From Lineus longissimus (lineage: Eukaryota > Nemertea > Pilidiophora > Heteronemertea > Lineidae), in contig NC_088315.1 in assembly GCF_910592395.1 (NCBI RefSeq), positions 374,501-438,500 of the forward strand: a stretch of DNA of 64,000 bases. Direction: 5' to 3'. The notes beneath the pieces are model-generated. The model saw only the letters and a list, made by a program, of their open reading frames with translations. It was not told the DNA's origin and searched no databases. Within the stretch, counting starts at the first letter, position 1. Every line of letters starts with the position of its first letter. The position numbers were made by a program, and so were the translations under genes. Of this stretch, positions 1 to 11,400 are shown piece after piece.

Positions 1-1422
1 GCCTTCATGTCGTCAATAGATTCTTTTATGTTATTGTCAACTACTTTGTAAAATCTATACCAATTCGAGATTAAAGAAGTTTTCTCAGATGTTACTATGA
101 CATCCTGGTGATAATGACCAGTGCCAGTATCAGGGAATCACTTATATCAATTGCAATGTTTGATCATAGAACTAACTGGTTGACGTATTATATTGACTAA
201 AGCCACATTATGATATTGTATCAGGTTAGCAAGTTACTTTTCGGTTGAACATTTTTCACAGATACATTTCGGATATTATGCGTGAGCGTTTCGATGACAT
301 CCGACCCAGATTATGCCATAACCTCATCATGTCGGTGTAACTGATACAAAAGAAAGTTAGGAGGAAAATTTCAACATCTTAACGTCCGATGGTATCCAAT
401 TCATGAGGGAACTTGCTTGATGTACATAAATGTTCTTCAGTCAAGACTGGCGACCAAGGTCTGAGAGATGTCATACACCATTATGAGGCAATGATTATAG
501 TCTGTCCGATGTCAGTATTATCAGTCCGGCGATCTGAAACTACTGTAAGCTATTTCAAGTCCTAACGGCCCGTTTCATGAGCGTTTAGAGAGTTAGAGGA
601 CTGTTTCAGACATTGAAGCGAATGGATTGGGCATCCTGAGCAATACACGATGCTCTTAGATAAAAAAAACCCTCTATGAATGTTTAATCCGTCATTTCAA
701 ATAAATATAGGGTATGCTTTCAGAACGATCAGGATCAAAAGTCGACCGTTTTATCAATCAGATTCCCTCATTACAAATGCTTTATATTTCTGTGTATATT
801 TGGTCGACATTTTGCGTCATCTTTTGAGCTAATCTTAGTATAACGCACGATAGAAGATGGCTGCTTTAGTCTCGACAATCGTCTCCACAACTGATGAGGA
901 GCCTTGACGGCACTTGATGGTTGCCATACACCATTCATCATCAAAGACTGGTCGCCAAAATCGGGTAATTGTCCTAGATGTCCGACATCAAGTATTTAAA
1001 ACTGTTTAGTTGTCGCTGCTGTGAAAGCGTTTCGTCCTTGTCCCAATGGTGTCAATAATTCATTTTGTTCAGGTAAAGTTGACAAATGGAATAGCCACAG
1101 GAGTCGTTCCATATATATCGGAAACTTGATTCCAAAGTTTGAAGATCTAGTGCGCCTGGGGACAAAGCATTTCTTATTGGGCCTATAACTTAAAATGCAA
1201 TACATGTTTTTGCCTTCCATTGTGTATTAAAAATGAGGGGCTATTTCATAATTAATCAGAGAACTCTGCCTTCTAAAAAAACCCTCCTTTATCGGTAATT
1301 CATTGTTGAGCTATCTGTTTTGGCTTCTTTTGAAAATATTTCGATGTATCAATTCCCGATACAACAATCGTCAACCGATGACAACGCAGCCATAAAAATC
1401 TTTGTATTGGTTAATTGTCACG

Positions 1423-1447
1423 TAAATTGGTAAATTGGTAAATTGGC
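1423..1447. repeat. 8-bp tandem repeat, three copies
   Basis: The unit TAAATTGG is repeated three times in tandem. It is a simple microsatellite-like array in noncoding DNA. Confidence 0.8.
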
Positions 1448-4400
1448 ATATTGACAAGGTAATGATTAAGCTGACTTGAATTGGTATCAGCATTAGCAGA
1501 ATCAACATGAGGCGAACAGATCATCACTTTTGAGGCAATATCATTTAAACTATAATGCAGGCAATTGAGAAATATATATAAATGAATTGCTTGTATGTCT
1601 TGCCTGAAAATGCCTGGATTCTTCTCTTGTAGTTTAGTTTCAACGGTATTGCAATCAGAGATGAGTTTGATCCGATACAAGGGAGTTGGTAGGTTCATAT
1701 CTCCAATCAGACTCTTTCAAATATCCTCTGCTTTTATGTAAGAAGTTCGTTAATATTGTCAGCTGACGAAGCCGCAGAATTCTCAGTTCGAACGCTGATT
1801 GAAGATTAATTGGCATTACGGACAACAAACTTTAAATCTTTGAGAACTCATACGAATCAATCTACACAGCGTGACTTGGGGCGTTGATTTAAAGTTTCGT
1901 GGAATAACAAATACATTTATATTTTCAAGAACAGACAAACACTCATTGGTAGACTCGGAGATGACGATTCCGCCACAAGCAGAGTATCTCTTGATTTACT
2001 CTAACCTGATTTCCTAGCTACAAGCTAGGTTCAATCAAGCCCTCCATGGCTAGTTAGTCGGGTTAGCGACACAGGAGTGGATGATAAACACAATCACCTT
2101 CAACCCTTCATCTTATAAATCAACTTCCGTCGAAACTGTTGACTCTCTTCCAATATACCAGTGAAAGTTGGATAAATACTGATTTGATTACCGAGGCCAC
2201 TACAATTTCTTGTTCTCTTAAATTTGCCTTATTCACGTTTAATTTCCTCAGGAAGGAATCAAACCTTTGAAAAATTCTCGGACAGACTTATTTCAAGACA
2301 ATTTCGGTGTCGGTGTCTACTGAGTGAGTAGTTCTGTTATATTCGTATCAGCTACAGTTTCCGACTAGAATCGATCAGAAACGAGCCATTTCACCGCATT
2401 GCTACTATTTGCAGTACATTCTCGCGATTACTAGTATAAATCGTCGATCAAAGACGACCACCAAGAATCTTTTTCAGTATATAACCATATCATCTCGATG
2501 TTGTCTAAAGAAGTATTGTCGGAAAGACGCCTACGGAGTAATAGCGATGCACAGAAAGCTCCACACAAGATAGGCGGAATTATTTCTACCAGACTTGTAC
2601 TTTTTCAGCGTAAAAATAAGATAAACAGAAGAAAACGTCTTGAAGCCTCCGGGCAAACATGTCTCGTACACTAAGCTTAGAACGACGAGAAACAACCGTT
2701 GACGGAATTATGCGCTTGGCAGGCTTCCGTGCATAATTTCCACATTCCTGAGCAATATGATAATAACTCATACGCTTCTTGTTCGACCGGACACACGTTC
2801 TCTCTGGGGTAAGCTAATCGAGTGAATATACTTAACGAACTGCGCCAAACAATACATGAGTTGGTGCCAATGACGTCAGAGCAACACAGCTTAGAATATG
2901 AATAATGTTCATTTTGCCCAAAGTGTCGTTCAGCTAACCTCAGAGGCTAAGAAAGTTTATATAATTAACGCTATGTGGCTATTCTTACACATGATGTATA
3001 GCATGCTTATAGGATGAACGCTGCCTCCCAAGGGGCCATAACCAGTAGCCATGGGCTAAGCGTCAGCATATTGTGTCAGCAAAGTTACCACGAGGATTTT
3101 TCCTGTAAGAGTCTTGGACATGCTGAAGAAAACCCTCATGGGATACACCAAACTTCATTCGCCGTTTTCAATGGTTCTTCTTTCCATTTATTCAATGAGA
3201 GCTGGGAAATTCTCATCAATGGCATCCTGTTACCCCTCAAGGGTCATAAATGATAGATGTAGAAACATTCACGACATCTCAGTCTATTTATAATGAAGCC
3301 TACGGGGCCAGACCTTACTGGTATATAACATTAAGTGGGTGATATCGACAATCCTCGATTGGCAGACTCGTCGAAGGCGGTCACTGTATACCCTTCATCA
3401 AATGCATGATTGATGTACGATATTGTTGTGGAAGTTCTTGTGCAAAAAAACCAATCCTTCTCTCGTTGTTTATTCCACCTGAACAATTCTCAAGAGCCAG
3501 AAATATGATGAGCAGATATGCTTTTTCCCACTGGTGTGATTATCAGTTAAATTATAACTGGAGAAAGCAATTGAAGTCCAGCGTTCCCTATCAGCAAGAT
3601 ATGGACTAAGATAAGTCGCGTCCGAACGACCTGCTTAATTCTTTCAATTATCATATTCTAAATGCATTATATCATTCTCGTATCCTGAGGGCAGAAATAT
3701 ACGCCCATCATTGCGCTATGATCTCTTTCAATTATAGCTTTTTCCTTCCTAATGTTCTAAGTAATCGATTCTCTATTGTTTTCTCATTAGGAATCGAGAT
3801 AGCGGTCGCTTTCATATATCGATTATACAACATCGAGACCTTTGCGTTCGTAAATGGCAAATGAACTCGTTTTTCTCACTGAGTAAAGAGCGGCTCTAAA
3901 GCATTTCTATTCCTGTCCATACTCGAGTATTTCTTTCATACAGCTGTGGTCAATTGTTACATTTTTCATCACTCTTATACAGTACATTTACGAGAAAATG
4001 GCCCTGTACGAAAAAAAAGCGTCAAATGACTGGGAATGGTTGTCGGTGGCTCGTTCTTAGTGATGAATCGTCCGATTCTGGTGAAGCTGGCATCGCATAC
4101 TATCAACTTCGAAGTTGCAGATGAAACATAACATGCTGTTCATCTGCGGCCTTTTTTATATCATAAAACCCCAACTATCGGAGTGAAGGTTCGTCATGAA
4201 ATGGACTGATGGTAAACTGGCAACTACGTCTCATTGTTGGGCCAAGTAAAGCTCTCTTACATTTCATGCCAATGGTTCGTCTCGCTGACTGTTGACAAAT
4301 CTGTGACCTTGTGACGGAAAATGAAGAGATTACCAAGGGAAATCTCATTGTGTTCAAGTCCCCTCAACGGCACTCTTGTCATCCTCGCACCAGACTAGTA

Positions 4401-4609
4401 GAATGAGATCTAGCCCTGGTACCATGATAATCAGACCATCGGAACTGTGCCAGACTCTTACTCACTTTGAGTGAGTTAAGGAGGCGGACCAGGTGTGTGG
4501 CCATCCCTTTGGTCATTCACATTACGGCACAACGGTGTTGATTTGTGGATTACTTCCAGGAATTGGTTCCTTGTCTTCTTGTTCGGGGACATTCAAGCGG
4601 AGGTGAAGT

Positions 4610-4847
4610 GGACAGGCTCATTTACACCATGGGATGAGACAATATGATGATTGCTATAAGAACTTACGCCGACTAGATTTCCCTTCTTTGGCAAACTTTG
4701 ACATTTGTCCGAGGGGTGAGAAAGAGGACAGCCACATTTACACCTTGGGACGACACAATATGATGACGGCTAACCCCATTAGAAGTTTACGCTAATAGGT
4801 CTCAGCTTCGGTAATCTTAGACAATCGTCAGAGGGGTGATGAAGGAG
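4610..4847. repeat. Diverged tandem duplication, two copies of about 118 bp
   Basis: Two adjacent copies start with GGACAG, share a segment reading roughly CATTTACACC-TGGGA-GA-ACAATATGATGA, and end with the shared block GAGGGGTGA. The copies are clearly diverged, with short indels. A third GGACAG follows at the end. No coding potential is seen; it looks like an old local duplication. Confidence 0.65.
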
Positions 4848-7800
4848 GACAGACATTCCTTCGAATGAGGAAGTAGACTTATCCTTCTATTTTCAGTGTG
4901 GTTTGACCACTTGAAGGAACGAGGAAGCCAAAAACCTAAAAAAGTCTGCCTAAAACCCTTGTAAAAATACCATTATCTGTTCATACTCGTGGTTAAAAAA
5001 ACCTAAAAATAAGGAGTTGCAAACCATTTTAAACTCTCTGACACCCATTCGGCAGCATACCAACTTCTCGCAGTAAGCCTTCGTTCACAAACCAGTGTAA
5101 TCTTAAGTAATGACAAGGCACTCGGAGGTATCTAATAACTTAAATGATGACTCTCAAAGTCAGTATCACCGGTATTAGCCACAAGATCACGAATGTGTCC
5201 TCAATGGGAATATGCGTGGAATGGCTGCTGGGAGATTGAAGTTGTAGGAGTAATACCACTCAGACGATCTGATATTTAAGCCCATTCTCATTAGATCCGT
5301 TTCAGACAGCAGCATACTAAAGGTAACGATCTGGAGGATAAGATCGGAGGCAAACAGTAACTGGTACAGTACAGCGGTACCAAATAGAAAATAGTGACGT
5401 GCGCTATCAATTCCTGCCTCCTCTTCGAAGCATCAAACAACGTCTGAAGAACATCAGCCATTCTGAATGTTATACATCAAATTGTCCACCTCGTGGGAAT
5501 TGAAGAGAAAAAGTATCATTTGCTTCGAAGATATGGCGTATACACTAATCAACGCATGGCCGCTCTGCTGGTAATGGTTCGTGATCAGTAATTTCAATTT
5601 TGAGTGGGCGAACAACAATGATGAATGGCGAAGCGGTCGTTTCATTTTTGAACTCTTAGATTAGATAAGTTTCCCCGAAGTTGTCTAATTGGTCCCTGAG
5701 TCCTAAGTACTAGTCATTATTGATGGTGTTAGGATGACAACGAGTAGGAAGCTCAGTGACCTTACAATGTCTGAAGATGTTTTCACCAAGTTTTGACAAA
5801 CTTAAGGACAATTCAGCAGCTTTTGATATGGCACATGAGATTCCACTTACATAAATGATGATTTCCAATCAATAAGGGGAAGTCTGATCCGGTGGACTTG
5901 TTACATGAATTGACTACAAAGGAACAATCTCTGCCGAGCTGTCTCGTTGACAAATATGTCACCACGGTGCGGTTCAAAACAAGTTACATGTGGTCACAAT
6001 CTTGGCGATAACTCTAACTTGGTTTTAAGTCTAATGCACTCATATGAAGGAGATAAAGGCGAGTTAAAGGCAATGCTTGGTTCATCCAGTGAAGTAACAG
6101 CTGGATCCTGGTCACGCCTTGTTACTGACTTTATCCCGAAATCTCCCTCCACATGTCAGGGTGTTTTTTCTGCTATCTGCCCGCAGATTATGCAGTCAGC
6201 CGGCTCATCTCACCCCGCAATCCATCATTGTTGTATTCATTCGCAACACTACTTCTGCTGGTGTTGCTATAATTCAGTTCGTCAAGGGATTAGAGGAACT
6301 TTTACACTGTGTTGCTGTAGCTGTGTATTATTCTTATCACATTCGCCAACAATCGGTCTAGGATCAACCTTGGCAAGTTATAAGTGTACTAACTATTGTA
6401 GCGGTGGTTATATATAACACATGATTGATGCCCCAGTGTATCTGCTACACATGATTAATGCCTATACTGCAACAAGTTCAAGACGTTCGAGTAGTGCGAA
6501 TTGGTCCATGGATCAAAGTTTTAATAGCATCTCGATCCACGGTATCGTGGGCGAAACATCGATGTTTTTGCGACTGTTACTTTCAGTAAAGGGATTACAC
6601 AGATTTTAAACTAGAAGTCTATTGGAATTGCGGTGACCACTCATGTCAGAGGGGAACTTGAACTTTAGAACGTACTGTCCGTATTGTTTCGTAATAACTG
6701 TGATAAGTACCCATACTGTTCGGTGGCAGAGGTCCCAAGATAAATATTCAAACCTCGTAAACAATCACAATGGCCCCTCATTGACTGCATGTTCTAATCC
6801 ATCAAGTCTTAATGTCGGACAACATAATACAACCAATGTCGCTTGAACTTCAAGTCACAACCACTCGACATCATCGCCACGGATAAGACAAAGGAACACT
6901 GAGACAATGACAGATTACATCTCGTCCTCTACTCCCTTTACAGCCACAGTAATGAAAACGTGTTGTCGTATGAAGAAGATGACAATAACGAAATACTTTT
7001 CAAAGGCATTTCAATTGAGAAAAGCAGATCATCGGCCATCTCATGACATCATTGAACTAAATCATGTCAGTCTCTAATTAGCCAGCTGAGGATGAGAGTA
7101 CGCGCTTTGATATAAGGCCGAGCCTGTGGGCATGCCGAAAGCCACGAAACTCGTACGGATATTATTCCTGGTCTCGGGATTTGACGTGTCCTATGACATG
7201 TCCGTCAGGTTATTATAAGGTTCTATCTTGTCTAGAAAGCTTATCAACACAATGAATCACTTCTCAAAGGCGCCACAGAAAATCTAATGAACATTGTCTA
7301 GAAATCCCGAAAGCCGAGTTAAATTTTTTAAAATAGTGAAAAAAAAGTACAAAAAAGTACAAAATTCTGAAAAATTTTCAAAGCCGAAAATTTGTCGTCA
7401 TAGCGGGGTTGGTCGCCGACCGGGTTTCACTGTATTCATGAGCAGGCGAATGTCACACGTAACGTGTGGTTGGTAGCCTACCATAACGCTCAGGGAACAT
7501 TTCCGTTCCAGCGTCACGTGTCATTTATAAGCACTTGGATACGACCACTTTCCGACAGTTGGTGACAGCCGGGTGTCCATATCCATAAACCAAACTGCGC
7601 CTGGGTGAACGTTCCAATTGTTGTTTATGGCAACAAATCATACCACTTATCGGAGTTCTATCATCTTGCCCGATGAAAATTACTTTAATCATCAATTTCA
7701 CAAGTTCTTGCAGATTTTTGGTCAACTAAGTTTAAAAGATTCGTTTCAATCGCAAGCAGCCAAGTTGTCTCTGATGACTTCACGATCAGAATAATCTGGG

Positions 7801-8420
7801 GAAAGTACTCGCTGCAATCAATCCGTTATCTTTTCAGCCTTGAACGTGAACAAACCTCTATGTGACATAATATCACAGATACTAGCTGCAATCTCAGAAT
7901 ATCTACTATGATTAACATATAAGGGTCCTTTTATCACAAGCGATAAATAGGAAAATCCATATTGTGATAAGATATTTCATGTTCTTCAGTTCTATGACAT
8001 CACCTGATCTCTAAGTTTGTCGGAGCTTGCGTAACGCGTCAATCTACAAGTATATATCATGAGATAATTTGATAACGCGCGCTCATGATTAAAAAATGAA
8101 TCCTTTCGTCATGGGAAAGCAACTATCAACCTATCTAACAGTAATTAACAGCATCCAATACCAATTAGCAATAATCAACATAACTAATCATTCTCACCAA
8201 CATAGCATAAAGTTAATTAGAGTAACAATAGAGAAACTACCGCTCTTTGTTGTTTTAGAATCGGCGGACCACTGGCTCTCCGCCATGTTTATCAAGACGC
8301 ACTTCCTGCGTATAGTAGAGTGTATAATTGCACCTCCGGTTACTGGAGAGTGTCAGTGAGCGCTGAGGCTGCCAACTTTCAGTATTGTCTTCCCGTCTTT
8401 CAGAACGACCGACAGCCACC

Positions 8421-11400
8421 ATGGATTCAAGATATATCATGGGAGTTTGCCTATTAGCCATCGTGTTGCCAGCAGTAGTTATGTCCGCCCCAGCCAAAGT
8501 AAAAAAGAGGTAAGTATTTATTTTCTCCTTCTTCTTCTTCTTCTTCTTCTTCTTCTTCTTCTTCTTGGCTTTCTGTCTTTGAGCGTGTCGATGTTAGTCC
8601 AGGCCTTCTCACAACTGTGTGAAAACATAACCGGAAGAGAAACGATTCCACAGAACATTGCAACGGCGTATCAGGCAAAAGCAATATTTCTCAATTATGA
8701 CAATTTGGAAGAAAAGCTGACTCCTCTATCAGTACTGATGGCAACAATGGAACCGTCTCCAACAATACTTTTTGTAAGCAGAAACTGGTTGGGATAGAAG
8801 GTTCCAGGTGACATAACGAGCGCTGCCATTGTGTCTTGCCGCGACATGATAGCAATGATTAACTCCATTTGTGTCATGTCTACGCCTTCATCGTCATTTC
8901 AATGTGGTAAAAAGAGTAAATTGTTGATTGTCAGACAGCCTCGAGGGAGAATGCTGTTTCGTTAAAGATATACTTTCTTTGTCCCTCTTCTTGGTCCTCG
9001 AACGGTTGAAAACATCAACGTTTCTTTCGGCCTGTCCCCATCATTTTCACTATAAGATCGTCGTACGTCAATGGGCATTGAATTAGTTACGATGGCTTTA
9101 GGGGGAATGAGTTCGTTGTTCGAGAAAACGCCTCTTTACCATTAAGGTTTTCACATCACCTCGAATAAGCTGATAATAAACACTGTGTATTCTGGGTTGA
9201 ATGAGCGTTACGAACTTCGTCAAATCGCAGACATACTCTGAAGTACACACGACTACATAACATGCTTCCATTAAAAAGGCAACAAAAGATCTGTCTGGGA
9301 GAACGGGAGAAAAATTCGATATTAATTCTTGTATCGAAATAGGCCTACACCATTCCTACTCAATTTTAATTATTTGTGTAAAACGAGATATGAGAACGGC
9401 TTGAGGGTTTTTTGGGAATAAATTATTTGTTACATCAAAACATTGCTTTTCACCCTCGGGTTCCAAAAGTCGGTAGGAGAAGTTAAAAATGCAAGATTAC
9501 TGTTGATGGATGAAGTAGTTTCTGATCTATTCGATACTTTTGAAGTTGGGAAACAATGTTAGGTTATTGATTAAATGACGAGTTAAGTTGACGGAGTTCA
9601 TGCCGACAGACAGGATATCTTTAACATGGATGTCATGGAAAGCACACTTTGAAAGGCTCCGGAGACTGTCATTAGCCATTCAAAATGGCCGCACATTTCT
9701 TAGAGTACACACAAATGGAGAAAATACCCGACACGAACATACAAAAAAATCTTTGTCGCGTATTCTGATGAGGGATATTTTGTTGCCTGCTAAAAATAGT
9801 ACCACTATATTAACATATTCACGTGGTCTTCATTAAAGGTTTAATCTTGATGACAAGCGTTCATTGCACTTAATTCACCATTAACCTCACCCTAAGCCTC
9901 TTATGACGTCACTGTCCTGCTGATGATGTCCAAGTTGAGTTGCTTAAGTGTCTTATGGGAGTTCGGGCTGGACGCCTTATATGGCTTACTAAATGTAGAT
10001 CGATTCTAAACCTGGTCATCTTTTCGCTATCTGAAATGGGTGGACAGAATATTGGCCACATCCAACCACGATCAGACATATACACGATCAATTAATTGAT
10101 AGCTGCATTCTCCATTGTCAGTACATTGTCATGTACATTATCATGTACAGTCTCACGTATGAAGATTTAAGCAACAGGACAAGTGCCGTTGACGATTGCG
10201 CCAGTGGGTTCCAAGGTGTCTAGACGGAGATGTATCAAACTTGGTTAATATCAAAAACGATATCTTTCTAGACAACAGATGTCCTGACGTGGTTGATGTT
10301 GCTTTTGTCACGGCACGGCAATAAACAACGCTCTGCTACCATATAACCTAGACCAGTAATTTCTCGAAGATTTAGAATGGCAGAGTGATAATATATCATG
10401 AGTAAACAAAAATTCTATAGTCTTGGTGCAATGGTGAGCTTCACCAACATTCCCAACATCTGCATCCTCGGACAGAGGGAGAATGATATGGAAGGCCATT
10501 CACACCACCTGTCCGACTGAATAGCCCATCGAGACCAATCGACTTCAGCGAGGCAGGTAGCGCTAATGTCTTCCACGTGACTCTCGCTGGTCTGACCGTT
10601 CTCTTCGCTGATGCGGCGTGTGCCGTCAAACACCCTTCAGGAATAAAGAACATGGCGCGCGGAATGTTAGGGGTTCTTCGAAGAGAATCAACTTGAAACC
10701 TTCAGCGATCTCTCTGCATTTGGAGGAGTATTCTCCAGACAGCATTTCTCATCCGAGATGGAATGGGCGTTTGCGATTCAACTATGGTTGTCCACCAATT
10801 TCCCTTGTGACTCCAACTTTCACCGTTATATGGTAACTCACAGTGCTGAAGAATACACCATGATTATCCTATTGACAAATATTATTGCCCTCATAAAGTA
10901 GGAATCATCATTATCTCGCTGGACATTGCATAGATAAGGGGTACTTGCTCTTAGAGTAACACTAGAAATGACCATTGTGGGGTATTTAATCTTAGTAATA
11001 GCATGTAGTCTTTCGTGTTGCTGGGATGATATGGGTTCGACCAGAGTAACCGCGACTCATACCTGAGTTACTGTCACCTTGGTGAATGATAACCCCATTG
11101 CCATTACGAGTTAGGGGTCATAACAACGCCTTGTGTCTGAATGAGTGAGGGGGGGGGGGGCTTCAGTATGTTTGTTCTTCAGTTTCATAGGGTGCCTAAC
11201 CTACTATGAATTCCAGGCCAGCAAGGGTGTCTTTGAGAATTGTATGGCATACCTGTCCGGAAAATAACTTGAATTTTCTAACTTCGTTTGAATAAGCAAT
11301 CACATACTCATAACATTGACAATTAGCATGATTATGATCACGAGATTGTATCAGCCGAAGCAAAATGTGCTTTTTCAGGAGTTCTCTATCTGTGTATACA

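Larger units (their letters stand above)
1..8380. other. Gene-poor stretch, no gene recognised
   Basis: I see no conserved protein segment, RNA gene or convincing exon here. Open frames of 60-156 codons occur (the longest at 5947-6417 on the plus strand), but they have no recognisable domains, no supporting splice pattern and overlap frames of similar length. The stretch holds a short 8-bp tandem repeat near 1423, a diverged tandem duplication at 4610-4847 and A-rich low-complexity DNA around 7320-7385. The 5' untranslated region and promoter of the downstream neuropeptide gene probably lie at its right end. Confidence 0.6.

Noticed and set aside
5947-6417. 156-codon plus-strand open frame, Cys/Ser/His-rich
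   Set aside because: No signal peptide, domain, splice context or match that I recognise; an alternative frame is also open over part of it.
8447-8797. 116-codon plus-strand open frame with poly-Leu, and an antisense one with poly-Glu
   Set aside because: Both are produced by the (CTT)13 microsatellite and overlap exon 1 of the neuropeptide gene in other frames.
11030-11060. Possible tRNA T-arm (GGGTTCGACC)
   Set aside because: No matching acceptor, D or anticodon arms could be folded around it; no tRNA gene was found in the window.
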